NCBI RefSeq assembly: GCF_007860125.1
Contig: NZ_SJPW01000002.1
Coordinates: 1,093,768 to 1,157,767, forward strand
Length of the DNA stretch: 64,000 nucleotides
Direction of reading: 5' to 3'
Origin: Rubripirellula tenax
GTDB lineage: Bacteria > Planctomycetota > Planctomycetia > Pirellulales > Pirellulaceae
Of this stretch, positions 44,324-53,017 are shown piece by piece. Numbering within the stretch: the first letter of the stretch is position 1; every line of letters begins with the position of its first letter. Made by a program: the position numbers and the translations under genes. The notes below the pieces were generated by a model, which worked only from the letters and a program-made list of their open reading frames with translations, searched no databases and was not told where the DNA came from.

Positions 44324-44875
44324 ATGGCCAGCTATAACCGCGTAATGTTGATGGGGAACTTGACTCGAGAAATCGAGCTGAAGTACACGCCTGGCGGTAC
44401 AGCGGTGATGGAAAATGCCGTCGCGGTCAACGACCGTCGAAAATCAGCTAGCGGTGAATGGGTCGAAGAGACCACATTCGTCGATGTGACGTTTTGGGGG
44501 CGAACGGCTGAAGTGGCCAGCGAGTACCTTGGAAAGGGATCGCCAGTCTTCATCGAAGGACGACTGAAACTCGACACTTGGGAAACCGACGGTCAAAAGC
44601 GAAGTAAGTTAAGAGTCATTTGCGAGCGGATGCAGATGCTTGGTGGCGGGCCCAACAGCAGTGGCGGCGGGCCAGCGGGCAGCCAGTCCAAACCAGCCAA
44701 TCGACCGACGCGAAGCGAAGACCAGGGCGGACATGGCTCTAACAACAGCGAACGCCCATCAACGCCGCGAACCAACGAGAACCGCGACTCCGCCAACCCG
44801 GCCAGCGCTGGGCAACGAACGGCACAACCCACCGGTGACGGACCAGGATACGACGAGCCAGACATTCCGTTTTAG
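44324..44875 (+). CDS. ssb: Single-stranded DNA-binding protein
   Basis: A 183-residue protein. The OB-fold ([58 protein letters not shown]) covers residues 1-110. A Gly/Ser/Asn/Arg-rich linker follows, ending in the canonical acidic tip GYDEPDIPF that contacts partner proteins. Binds ssDNA as a tetramer in replication and repair. Lies 58 bases after rpsF, as in many bacteria. Confidence 0.96.
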   Translation: MASYNRVMLMGNLTREIELKYTPGGTAVMENAVAVNDRRKSASGEWVEETTFVDVTFWGRTAEVASEYLGKGSPVFIEGRLKLDTWETDGQKRSKLRVICERMQMLGGGPNSSGGGPAGSQSKPANRPTRSEDQGGHGSNNSERPSTPRTNENRDSANPASAGQRTAQPTGDGPGYDEPDIPF

Positions 44876-45006
44876 CGTTCGACAAGATCTGCTACGCTAC
44901 CGCACCTGCCAGGCCTCCTAAAGATGCGCCGAGCAGCAACGACCTCGACAAAACACACACATTTCCATCCAACTGAACAATCGTTTCGACCATTCCGAGT
45001 CCTGAT

Positions 45007-45546
45007 ATGCCAACCTCCACACCCCGTAAACGTGACCAGACCTTCAAGCGATTGCCCAAGGGTGAAAATGGTGGCGTTCAATTGTTGTTGATCCACAACG
45101 TCGAGCACCTCGGCCGCCAGGGAGACATCGTCGAAGTCAAACCCGGCTTTGCGCTCAACTTCCTGCTACCTCAAGGATTGGCAACCGTCGCGACGGACCA
45201 CCACAAACGAATGGTCGACAAGCATCGCGAGAAATTGCGTGCGATCGAACTGGAAAAGCTAAGCGAGTTCCGAAAACAAGCGGACGAACTTGGCAAGCAA
45301 TCGATCACGATCGAAGCCAATGCCAACGACGAAGGCCATCTGTACGGCAGCGTCGGACCGCACGAAATTGTCGATTCGCTCAAAGCGGCCGGCTTTACGT
45401 TGGCGACAGACCAAATTCGCCTAGAGGGTCCGCTGAAGGAACTCGGCCTCTACACGGTCAAGGTTCACCTGCACAGCGAAGTCGACGCGAGCGTCAAGGT
45501 CTGGGTCGTCCCAACCGTGACCGCCGACATGGCCGGCAAGGAATAG
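45007..45546 (+). CDS. rplI: Large ribosomal subunit protein bL9
   Basis: A 179-residue protein, longer than the usual 149. The N-terminal domain starts at residue 24 (VQLLLIHNVEHLGRQGDIV, EVKPGFALNFLLPQGLA); before it stand 23 extra residues rich in Lys and Arg. The long connecting helix (EFRKQADELGKQSI) and the C-terminal domain (GHLYGSVGPHEIVDSLKAAG, KVHLHSEVDASVKVWVV) are normal. The extension could be an artefact of start choice, but no other ATG fits before the core. Confidence 0.93.
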   Translation: MPTSTPRKRDQTFKRLPKGENGGVQLLLIHNVEHLGRQGDIVEVKPGFALNFLLPQGLATVATDHHKRMVDKHREKLRAIELEKLSEFRKQADELGKQSITIEANANDEGHLYGSVGPHEIVDSLKAAGFTLATDQIRLEGPLKELGLYTVKVHLHSEVDASVKVWVVPTVTADMAGKE

Positions 45547-45856
45547 AACAGCCAGTCGCGACAATCACGCTGCAAGAAAAAACGGGGGATCGGCAAGTCC
45601 CCTGGAAAAATATTCGGCAAGCAGTAAAGTCTTCGGCTGACCGCACCGATGACAGGTACTGCGAGTGAACAATCTACTGTTAACAGAGTAAGTCGCCCGG
45701 CGCTTGTGCCCCATGTGCCGGTGCGATGTGACAGGAGCCTCAACTGCCCCTGAGGCTCCTGTCACCTTTTTTCCTGAATCTGCTTGGCGCTTTGATGCCC
45801 TAGCCAAGGGCCAGGTTTCTTGTAGACTTTCGATTGTTCTCTTCGGATTCAAATGC
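45547..45856. other. Gap between rplI and tRNA-Leu
   Basis: These 310 bases contain one strong terminator (45728-45772) and no convincing gene. On the minus strand 45565-45714 could encode 49 residues starting GHKRRATYSVNS with a CxxC pair (TCHRCGQPK), but it has no ribosome binding site and no certain family, so it is not annotated as a gene. Confidence 0.5.
45728..45772 (+). terminator. Intrinsic terminator downstream of the rplI cluster
   Basis: Perfect 15-base stem with arms 45728-45742 and 45751-45765, an eight-base loop and a run of six T after one C. The distance from the rplI stop is about 180 bases. This is the strongest terminator of the window and separates rplI from tRNA-Leu. Confidence 0.92.
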
Positions 45857-45938
45857 GGGGCTGTGGCGGAACTGGCAGACGCGCTAGACTTAGGATCTAG
45901 TTCCTTACGGAGTGCAGGTTCGATTCCTGTCAGCCCTA
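45857..45938 (+). tRNA. tRNA-Leu (anticodon UAG)
   Basis: Folds as a class II tRNA: acceptor GGGGCTG/CAGCCCT with one G-U pair, anticodon stem CTAGA/TCTAG closing loop CTTAGGA (anticodon TAG, codons CUA/CUG), a short variable arm TTCC..GGAG and the T arm GCAGG/CCTGT with TTCGATT. The discriminator is A, as expected for tRNA-Leu; CCA is not encoded. Confidence 0.94.
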
Positions 45939-46334
45939 TTTGAACCTCCCGATTGAGGTAGTTTTGGAGACCTCTTGCTGAGTCTCCGGTCGGAATTCCG
46001 GCTGTCTTTTTTCGAAATAGATCGACAAAGACTTCTCAATTTGCTTTGCTCGTCATTGACCGCTTAGCATCTCGCAAATACATTTAGCCGCAAAATGACG
46101 TGCTTTTAGGCTTGGCGGCGACCGAAGTGGTATGCCGGGCTCGCTTCTCATCACGACGCGACCATGCGTCGCCCACTTGATGACCTCTTCGGAGGCCCCT
46201 TGGCATCGTTTTCAGTTCCCCAGCGTTTGACTGGTGAACCAGGATCGATCGGCTTAGGGATCACTGCAAGCACGATATTCCAAACTTCCGCCCCGAAATT
46301 CACACTGACTTACGGCTCCACAAGAGAAAAATCG
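45939..46334. other. Leader region of ppdK
   Basis: The 396 bases between tRNA-Leu and ppdK hold the terminator of the tRNA and then the ppdK upstream region. A frame open from 46164 adds 57 residues to PPDK that match no domain, so it is treated as untranslated. No riboswitch or operator was recognised. Confidence 0.5.
45966..46012 (+). terminator. Likely terminator of tRNA-Leu
   Basis: Stem GGAGAC/GTCTCC (45966-45971 with 45982-45987) is followed by a second hairpin (CCGG-TCGGAATT-CCGG) and a run of six T (46007-46012). It lies 28 bases past the tRNA. Confidence 0.6.
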
Positions 46335-48989
46335 ATGGCCAAATCACAGATGGTTTACTACTTCGGTAAAACGAAGACCGAAGGCGCAGATGCCTCCAAG
46401 AGCATCCTCGGCGGCAAAGGCGTCAACCTGGCCGAAATGACTCGGATCGGTTTGCCCGTGCCTCCCGGATTCACGATCACGACGGAGTGCTGCGACGCGT
46501 ATTACAAAGCCGGTAAAAAATTGCCTGCCGGTTTGATGAACGATGTGAATGCGGCTGTGAAGACGCTCGAGAAAGAACTGGACAAAAAGTTCGGCGACGA
46601 TTCGAACCCATTGCTGGTCAGCGTCCGCAGCGGTGCAGCGGTCAGCATGCCCGGCATGATGAACACGATTTTGAACCTGGGTCTCAACGACGCCGCCACC
46701 GAAGGCTTGGCGAAAGCAACCAAGAACGAACGATTCGCTTACGACGCGTATCGTCGCTTGATCAACATGTTCGGCGACGTCGTGATGGGCATGGACCACC
46801 ACGCGTTCGAAACGGCGTTCGACAAAGTCAAAAAGAAATACAAAGTCACCGAAGACACCGAGGTTCCGGCCGAAGGTCTGAAGCAACTTTGCGAAGACTA
46901 CAAGGACCTTTACAAGAAGGTAAATGGCAGCGAGTTTCCGCAAGATCCGATCAAGCAACTCGAGTTGTCGATCATGGCAGTTTTCGGGTCGTGGAATACG
47001 AGCCGAGCTGTTCGCTATCGCGAAATCGAAGGCATCCGCGGCTTGCTCGGCACCGCCGTCAACGTTCAATCGATGGTCTATGGGAACATGGGCGACGATT
47101 CGGGAACGGGCGTTGCGTTCACTCGCAACCCGAACACGGGCGAGAACAAGTTCTTTGGCGAGTTCTTGATCAATGCTCAGGGCGAAGACGTCGTCGCTGG
47201 CATTCGCACGCCACAACCGGTCGCGGAAATGCCGAAGTGGAACCGAGCGGTCCACAAGGAATTGCTGGACATCAAGAAGACTCTTGAAGACCACTACAAA
47301 GAAATGCAGGACATCGAGTTCACGATCGAGCGTGGCACGCTGTACATGCTGCAAACACGAACCGGCAAACGCACCGGAGTTGCCGCGGTCAAGACGGCGT
47401 GCGACATGGTCAAAGAAGGTTTGATCACCGAGAAGGAAGCCGTCATGCGGGTTCCCGCCAACGACTTGACCCAATTGTTGTTGCCCAGCTTCAAGCCGAC
47501 CGCTCGCAACGCTGCTGATGTGCTTTGTCGCGGTCTGCCCGCGTCGCCGGGTGCGGCGGTAGGCAAGTTGGTCTTCAGCGCCCCGGAAGCTCGCGAAGCT
47601 GCCGAAGCTGGATTGAAAGTCATCTTGGTCCGCAAGGAAACCAGCCCCGAAGACGTCGACGGCATGAACGCGGCGGCTGGAATTTTGACCAGCACGGGCG
47701 GCATGACCAGCCACGCCGCCGTTGTGGCTCGCGGTTGGGGCAAGTGCTGTGTTGCCGGTGCCGGCGAAGTCGAAATCGACGAAAAGGGCAAGAAGATCAA
47801 GGTCGCCGGCCGAACCTTCACGGGCAAGGACATCATCAGCTTGGACGGAACGACCGGCGAAGTGATGTCGGGTGAAGTCGAAACGCAAGAACCCAAGTTG
47901 TCGGGCGACTTCGCGAAGCTGATGAAGTGGGCCGACGGATTCCGAACCCTCGGCGTTCGTACCAACGCCGATTCGCCTGCCGACGCCAAGCGTGCTCACG
48001 AATTTGGTGCTCAAGGGATTGGTCTTTGCCGAACCGAGCACATGTTCTTTGAAGCCGACCGAATCATTCACATGCGTGCAATGATTTTGGCAAGCACGGA
48101 GAAAGATCGTCGCGCCGCTTTGAAGAAATTGCTGCCTTTCCAACGCAAGGACTTCGAAGGCATCTTCAAGGCGATGGACGGATTGCCCGTGACGGTTCGA
48201 TTGCTTGACCCACCGTTGCACGAATTCCTGCCACACGATCCAGAATCGCAAAAGGCAATGGCAAAGGAACTTGGTGTCAAGCCAGCCGACATCGTCAAGC
48301 GGGCCGAAGCACTGCACGAATCCAACCCGATGCTTGGACACCGTGGTTGCCGTTTGAGCGTGACGTACCCCGAAATCCTTGAAATGCAAGTTCGTGCGAT
48401 CGTCGAAGCAGCGATCTCGTGTGCGGGCAAGAAGATCAAGGCGATGCCGGAAATCATGATCCCATTGGTGGGCACCGCCGCGGAGCTTTCGATGCTTCGC
48501 GCCAAGGTCGAAGCCACGATCAAGGAAACCGTGGAAGCGAAGAGCTTCGCCGGCAAGTTGGACATTTCGATCGGAACGATGATCGAAATTCCTCGAGCCG
48601 CCCTAACGGCGGACAAGGTCGCCGAGCACGCGGACTTCTTCAGCTTCGGCACCAACGACTTGACTCAGATGACGTTCGGCTACAGCCGCGACGACATCAA
48701 TACATTCTTGCCCGACTACTTGTCGCAAGACATTTTGCACGTCGACCCTTTCCAATCGCTTGACCAAGAAGGCGTCGGCCAGTTGGTTGAAATGGGCGTT
48801 CAAAAGGGGCGTTCGACCAAGAGCAAATTGAAGATCGGTATCTGTGGCGAACACGGTGGCGACCCAGCGTCGGTCGACTTCTGTCACCGCGTCGGTCTGG
48901 ACTATGTCAGCTGCAGCCCGTTCCGAGTGCCGATCGCACGATTGGCTGCGGCCCAAGCGGCGCTGCGAAACGCCAAGAGCAAGAAGTAG
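46335..48989 (+). CDS. ppdK: Pyruvate, phosphate dikinase
   Basis: An 884-residue enzyme that interconverts pyruvate, ATP and phosphate with phosphoenolpyruvate, AMP and pyrophosphate. The ATP-grasp part starts at VYYFGKTKTEGADASKSILG (residue about 7) and contains LVSVRSGAAVSMPGMMNTIL. The central phosphohistidine domain has GGMTSHAAVVARGWGKCC with the catalytic His. The C-terminal TIM barrel has FGTNDLTQMTFGYSRDD and CGEHGGDP, with the conserved Cys. Length equals the family's (about 870-900). ATG 46335 is where homology to PPDK begins. In planctomycetes it serves gluconeogenesis or pyrophosphate-linked glycolysis. Confidence 0.97.
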   Translation: MAKSQMVYYFGKTKTEGADASKSILGGKGVNLAEMTRIGLPVPPGFTITTECCDAYYKAGKKLPAGLMNDVNAAVKTLEKELDKKFGDDSNPLLVSVRSGAAVSMPGMMNTILNLGLNDAATEGLAKATKNERFAYDAYRRLINMFGDVVMGMDHHAFETAFDKVKKKYKVTEDTEVPAEGLKQLCEDYKDLYKKVNGSEFPQDPIKQLELSIMAVFGSWNTSRAVRYREIEGIRGLLGTAVNVQSMVYGNMGDDSGTGVAFTRNPNTGENKFFGEFLINAQGEDVVAGIRTPQPVAEMPKWNRAVHKELLDIKKTLEDHYKEMQDIEFTIERGTLYMLQTRTGKRTGVAAVKTACDMVKEGLITEKEAVMRVPANDLTQLLLPSFKPTARNAADVLCRGLPASPGAAVGKLVFSAPEAREAAEAGLKVILVRKETSPEDVDGMNAAAGILTSTGGMTSHAAVVARGWGKCCVAGAGEVEIDEKGKKIKVAGRTFTGKDIISLDGTTGEVMSGEVETQEPKLSGDFAKLMKWADGFRTLGVRTNADSPADAKRAHEFGAQGIGLCRTEHMFFEADRIIHMRAMILASTEKDRRAALKKLLPFQRKDFEGIFKAMDGLPVTVRLLDPPLHEFLPHDPESQKAMAKELGVKPADIVKRAEALHESNPMLGHRGCRLSVTYPEILEMQVRAIVEAAISCAGKKIKAMPEIMIPLVGTAAELSMLRAKVEATIKETVEAKSFAGKLDISIGTMIEIPRAALTADKVAEHADFFSFGTNDLTQMTFGYSRDDINTFLPDYLSQDILHVDPFQSLDQEGVGQLVEMGVQKGRSTKSKLKIGICGEHGGDPASVDFCHRVGLDYVSCSPFRVPIARLAAAQAALRNAKSKK

Positions 48990-49040
48990 TTTCGAGTGCA
49001 CTTCGGGTAAACGATGACTTACCCAGTTACTAAGTTAGGG

Positions 49041-49078
49041 AGGGGCCTGCGGATGTGTCCGCGGGTCCCTTCTTTTTT
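49041..49078 (+). terminator. Intrinsic terminator of ppdK
   Basis: A GC-rich hairpin of about 13 pairs (GGGGCCTGCGGA with TCCGCGGGTCCC, including G-U pairs), a four-base TGTG loop, then CTTCTTTTTT. It begins 52 bases after the ppdK stop. Confidence 0.85.
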
Positions 49079-49169
49079 GCCAGCCGTGCAGACAAGACCA
49101 GCCGCGCAGCGAAGAATCAATCGCGGTCCACGGCTGCTACCGCAACTTCAACCCAAGACGAGATAAGTG

Positions 49170-49505
49170 ATGAGCGATCCTTACGCTAAATACAACGAAG
49201 TCGAAAAGCTGATCGACGCCGAAAAATTCGAAGAAGCCATCGCCGGGCTGAATGAAATCGTCGCCCAAGACGACACGTTCGTGCTTGCCCATTTGGCGTT
49301 GTCACGAGCCTACACCAAGACGGGTCAACACGATTTGGCCATCGCCCATGGCGAGAAAGCGTGTGAATTGGAACCGACGGATTCGTTCAATTTCACCGCA
49401 CTCAGCGTCACCTACCAACGGGCCTGGGCCGGAACGCAGGAACAGGTCTACATCACCAAGGCCGAAGACGCGATGGCCAAGGCCCAATCGATCGGCCAGG
49501 GCTAA
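49170..49505 (+). CDS. Small TPR-like protein
   Basis: A 111-residue soluble protein composed of TPR-type helices: EVEKLIDAEKFEEAIAGLNEI, then ALSRAYTKTGQHDLAIAHGE, then AKACELEP-like turns and a last helix (YITKAEDAMAKAQ). At least two TPR units are visible. It has no enzymatic motif and no signal peptide, and probably mediates protein contacts. ATG 49170 follows a GTG three bases earlier. Partners unknown. Confidence 0.8.
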   Translation: MSDPYAKYNEVEKLIDAEKFEEAIAGLNEIVAQDDTFVLAHLALSRAYTKTGQHDLAIAHGEKACELEPTDSFNFTALSVTYQRAWAGTQEQVYITKAEDAMAKAQSIGQG

Positions 49506-49742
49506 CAAACGACAGAGCCGCCCCCCCCTGGCGACGGCAGTGACTCGACCATGACACGTCGCAGCAGCGGAAAAACCCCTCTGCAGGGCATGTACTTTGA
49601 CATTTGGGACCCAGACTTTTACACGGCTGTTACAAAGTTGGGCTTCGTGACCCAGGGGTGTTTACACAGTTTTCAGTACACTTTGGCCATCTTTTCAGCG
49701 AAGAACGTTGGAAAGCTGACTCTGAATAGGAAAATAATCTAA

Positions 49743-50792
49743 ATGGCATCTGTGATTGATACCCCGGCAAAGGGCAAACGTTCTCGTCCCAGTGACGCTG
49801 CCAACGATTCGTCGCCACAAACGCCGGTCTGGGACCAACCCAATCTCCAAGAGCCTGTAGCCGACAAAACGGCTGCTCCGAAAATCAGCAAGCATGCTCA
49901 TCCCACCGTGGAAGAACGCAAACGGGTCTCCAATATCAGTTATTGGGCCGTCGGCTGGCTGACGATGGCACACTTGGTCGTCTTGGCCGCACCGTTCTAC
50001 TTTTCATGGACCGGATTGGCGGTCATGGTCGTGATCCACTGGATGACGGGCAGCCTTGGAATCTGCTTGGGATTCCACCGCATGCTGACGCATACGGGAA
50101 TGAAATCCAAACCTTGGGTTCGATACACGTTCGCCACCATCGGCACGTTGGCCGGCGAAGGATCGGCGCTCGACTGGGTCGCGGACCACCGTAAGCACCA
50201 TGCGTTCAGCGATCTCGATGGCGACCCCCACTCGCCGCATGACGGCGGCATTTGGAGTCACATTTTTTGGCTGGCGTTCCACACGCACAACGGTGACCGC
50301 AAGGCATATCTACAACGCTGGGTTCCCGATTTGTACAAAGAACGTGGCATGCGTTGGTTGGATGTCTTGTTCTTGCCATTGCATATCTTGACCGGCATCA
50401 TCCTGTTCACGGTCGGCTATTTTGCATTCGACCACAGCCTATACATGGCGACGTCGCTGTTGGTTTGGGGCATGTTCGTTCGCTTGGTGGGCGTGTTGCA
50501 CTCGACATGGCTGGTCAATAGCGCATCGCACATGTTCGGCTATCGCAATTACGAAACGACCGACGATAGCCGCAACAACTGGTTCGTCGCGATCGTTGCT
50601 TACGGTGAAGGCTGGCACAACAATCACCATGCATATCCCCGCATGGCAAAGCACGGCCACCAGTGGTGGGAATTCGACATCACGTGGCAAGCGATCCGAT
50701 TGTTGAAGGCAACCGGATTGGTCTGGGATGTCGTCGACTACAAGAACGCGGCCGAAAAGAAGGCCAAAGAAGAAGCCGCACTCGCCAACTAG
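49743..50792 (+). CDS. Acyl-CoA/fatty acid desaturase
   Basis: A 349-residue membrane di-iron enzyme that introduces a double bond into fatty acyl chains. The three His boxes are complete: HRMLTH, HRKHH (in DHRKHHAFSD) and HNNHH (in GWHNNHHAYPR). Four hydrophobic segments flank them (LTMAHLVVLAAPFYFSWTGL, TGIILFTVGYFAFDHSLYMA). The first 60 residues are Pro-, Lys- and Ala-rich and probably cytosolic. Close to delta-9 desaturases. It stands alone, with its own terminator. Confidence 0.93.
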   Translation: MASVIDTPAKGKRSRPSDAANDSSPQTPVWDQPNLQEPVADKTAAPKISKHAHPTVEERKRVSNISYWAVGWLTMAHLVVLAAPFYFSWTGLAVMVVIHWMTGSLGICLGFHRMLTHTGMKSKPWVRYTFATIGTLAGEGSALDWVADHRKHHAFSDLDGDPHSPHDGGIWSHIFWLAFHTHNGDRKAYLQRWVPDLYKERGMRWLDVLFLPLHILTGIILFTVGYFAFDHSLYMATSLLVWGMFVRLVGVLHSTWLVNSASHMFGYRNYETTDDSRNNWFVAIVAYGEGWHNNHHAYPRMAKHGHQWWEFDITWQAIRLLKATGLVWDVVDYKNAAEKKAKEEAALAN

Positions 50793-50817
50793 GCAGCGGT
50801 CATTCCCAAAAGAATCG

Positions 50818-50853
50818 AACCCTGGTCGCGACTCCGTCGCGGTCAGGGTTTTT
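50818..50853 (+). terminator. Intrinsic terminator of the desaturase gene
   Basis: Stem of 15 (13 paired) with arms 50818-50832 and 50836-50850, a three-base loop and a TTTTT tail. It begins 25 bases after the stop. The converging RDD gene ends 33 bases further on. Confidence 0.85.
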
Positions 50854-50864
50854 CATTGCCTGTC

Positions 50865-50894
50865 CAGTATCTCAACGAGCAGTATCTCAACGAG
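50865..50894. repeat. 15-bp tandem duplication at the 3' end of the RDD gene
   Basis: Two exact, adjacent copies of CAGTATCTCAACGAG. The second contains the stop of the minus-strand RDD gene (TGA at 50887-50889), so the duplicated stop lies 15 bases downstream in the same frame. Confidence 0.85.
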
Positions 50895-51396
50895 CTTTTC
50901 GGATATCAACAACTCGCGTTCCCGAAAGCGAATCGTGCCAACCGGTGGTCTTGTCGCCAAACAAGAAAGAGAACGGTTCAAAGGGAATCAGACGAGCCAA
51001 CGAGCGGCCCAAAATTTGGCCGATCCCCGCTTTTCCACCCGTCGCGTTGACGACGCGTGTTCCGGTAATCAACTTGCCAATCGTCGCCCCGCACGCCAAT
51101 TCCATGCCAGCGAAGTAGGCCAATGTCAACAGAATGCCAATGAACATTCCCATGAACTGCATCCCGGTGGCTTGGCTTTGTGAAAGGTTTCCGCCACCGC
51201 TGCTGGCGACCATCACCATCCCCAGCAAGAAACCACCCGCCAGCGAGATGACTTGAGTAGCGATGTTATCCAGAAAGAAGTTCACCAGACGTTTGTTCTG
51301 CGACGCTACCGGGACGTTGTCAACATTCAACTGGCCATCGAGATTGAAAGCGGCATCCGATGTGACGTTTGGGCTGGCGTAAGGATTTTCCGACAT
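50887..51396 (-). CDS. RDD-domain membrane protein
   Basis: A 169-residue protein with an RDD-type domain: NKRLVNFFLDNIATQVISLAG at the start, two or three hydrophobic helices (GGFLLGMVMVASSGGG, GMFIGILLTLAYFAGME) and the conserved GATIGKLITGTRVVNATGGK, then LARLIPFEPFSFLFGDKTTGWHD. The first 40 residues are polar (NPYASPNVTSD). RDD proteins have no settled general role; some move ions. ATG 51396 starts SENPYASP; the frame is open further upstream. It is convergent with the desaturase gene. Confidence 0.85.
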   Translation of the reverse strand: MSENPYASPNVTSDAAFNLDGQLNVDNVPVASQNKRLVNFFLDNIATQVISLAGGFLLGMVMVASSGGGNLSQSQATGMQFMGMFIGILLTLAYFAGMELACGATIGKLITGTRVVNATGGKAGIGQILGRSLARLIPFEPFSFLFGDKTTGWHDSLSGTRVVDIRKAR

Positions 51397-51494
51397 GTTT
51401 GTCTCCCAGGCTATCATTGGAATGAAAGTGGCGGGAACCAAAACGGCACACCCGACGACGGCATTCTAAGCGTTCTCAAACCGCCAGTGGGGGT

Positions 51495-52967
51495 CTAGGA
51501 CAACAATCGGGTGACCGCGCTGGCTTTCACAAGCTCGCGTGGTTGGTTCAAGTGGTTGTAGACGATCGTTTCGGGGTGGATGCCGAAACTGTGATAGATC
51601 GTTGCCAACAGTTCGGCCGGGTGAACCGGGTCTTCCAACGGTGCCGACGCCGTCTTATCACTCTTCCCATGGACATACCCGCGGCGCGTCCCCGCGCCGG
51701 CCATTACGGCCGTATAGCAATATGGCCAATGATCACGTCCGTCGTCCGAGTTGTTATTGCCACTGGTGCTGACACCGCGTTGAGGACTACGGCCGAATTC
51801 ACCCACCGCGACAACCAACGTATCATCTAGCATGCCACGGTCATCCAGATCGGTGATCAGGGCCGACAAGCCGTTGTCCAGCATCGGCGCCGACTGGTCC
51901 TTCATGCGTTTGCTAAGCCCCGTGTGATGATCCCAAGAATGGTTGTCACTGTTTGCAACCTTGGGCCAAATGACTTCAACGACCCGGGTCCCCGCTTCGA
52001 CCAACCGTCGGGCCAGCAAGCAACTTTGGCCGAACGTGTTTCGTCCGTATGCATCGCGGGTTGCATCCGACTCAGCCGCCAACTCGAACGCATCACGGGC
52101 TCGCCCCGATACGATCAACGACAGGGCTCTGTCGTAGTACTCGTCCAACTCGAACGATTCGACGGCGCGATTGATGTCCGGCATCTGCGCGTTCAACAGG
52201 TCACGCAGCTTGGCCCGGCGTTGAAGACGGACGCTGAACACTTCGGGGCGAAGTTTCAAGTCGTCGATCTTGATGCGGTCCATCTTCCCCATGTCGAGAT
52301 CATCGCCACTGGGATACAGCGTGTAGGGATCAAACGACTTTCCAAGAAAACCGGCAGTGCCTCCCTTACCGATCACATTGGACTCCTGAAGCGGCCGTGG
52401 CAGCATCACGAATGGTAACATCGGCTCTTCTAGCGGACGCATCTTGACGATGTTGCTGCCAAAGTTGGGGAAGTCCTTCGGCGATGGAGGTTCCAATTGA
52501 CCCGACGGGCTGACTTTGTCCGTCGTGTACCCGGTCATCATTTGGTAGATCGCGGCGGTGTGATTGAACAACCCGTTGGGCGTGTAAGACATCGATCGGA
52601 TCATTGTGAACCGGTCGTTGATTTGGGACAGTTTCGGCAGATTCTCGGTGAACTTGACGCCGGGAATCTTGGTGCTGATCGGCTTAAAAATACTGGCGAC
52701 ATTGTCCGGCACATTCTCTTTCGGATCCCAAAGGTCTAAGTGGCTGGGACCGCCTTGCAAGTAAACCAAAATGATACTCTTGGCTTTGCCCCACCCGGGA
52801 CCGCCGCCGCTAAGGTTTTCCGATGCCGAGGCCGCCTGCATCCGCATCAACTCAGGCAACGATAGACCGAGCATTCCGCAGCCGCCGACACGCAAAAACG
52901 ACCGACGCGTCGGCGTAAGATGCGTATCGCACAGGTCTTTGGCGGGAAAGCCTTTGAAGGACAGCAT
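51495..52967 (-). CDS. DUF1501 protein (planctomycete, Tat-exported)
   Basis: A 490-residue protein of the DUF1501 family. The N-terminus has twin arginines ([20 protein letters not shown]), a Tat-like signal. The sulfatase-like core includes [20 protein letters not shown] and [15 protein letters not shown], and [18 protein letters not shown] near the end. In planctomycetes DUF1501 genes are almost always paired with DUF1549/DUF1553 genes, and this is the case here, with the giant gene 50 bases upstream. Role unknown; a part in degrading sulfated or other complex polymers has been suggested. Confidence 0.93.
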   Translation of the reverse strand: MLSFKGFPAKDLCDTHLTPTRRSFLRVGGCGMLGLSLPELMRMQAASASENLSGGGPGWGKAKSIILVYLQGGPSHLDLWDPKENVPDNVASIFKPISTKIPGVKFTENLPKLSQINDRFTMIRSMSYTPNGLFNHTAAIYQMMTGYTTDKVSPSGQLEPPSPKDFPNFGSNIVKMRPLEEPMLPFVMLPRPLQESNVIGKGGTAGFLGKSFDPYTLYPSGDDLDMGKMDRIKIDDLKLRPEVFSVRLQRRAKLRDLLNAQMPDINRAVESFELDEYYDRALSLIVSGRARDAFELAAESDATRDAYGRNTFGQSCLLARRLVEAGTRVVEVIWPKVANSDNHSWDHHTGLSKRMKDQSAPMLDNGLSALITDLDDRGMLDDTLVVAVGEFGRSPQRGVSTSGNNNSDDGRDHWPYCYTAVMAGAGTRRGYVHGKSDKTASAPLEDPVHPAELLATIYHSFGIHPETIVYNHLNQPRELVKASAVTRLLS

Positions 52968-53017
52968 GGCGGAGTCTCCGAGGTTGGAAAGTGTGTAGCG
53001 ACAAAGTGTGAAGCGAC

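Noticed and set aside
46164-46334. 57-residue N-terminal extension of PPDK
   Set aside because: PPDK homology begins at ATG 46335; the extension has no domain or targeting signal.
46344-48389. A 681-codon open frame on the minus strand inside ppdK
   Set aside because: It is antisense to a certain PPDK gene, has no domain, and its His/Val/Phe-rich composition is that of a reverse-complement shadow.
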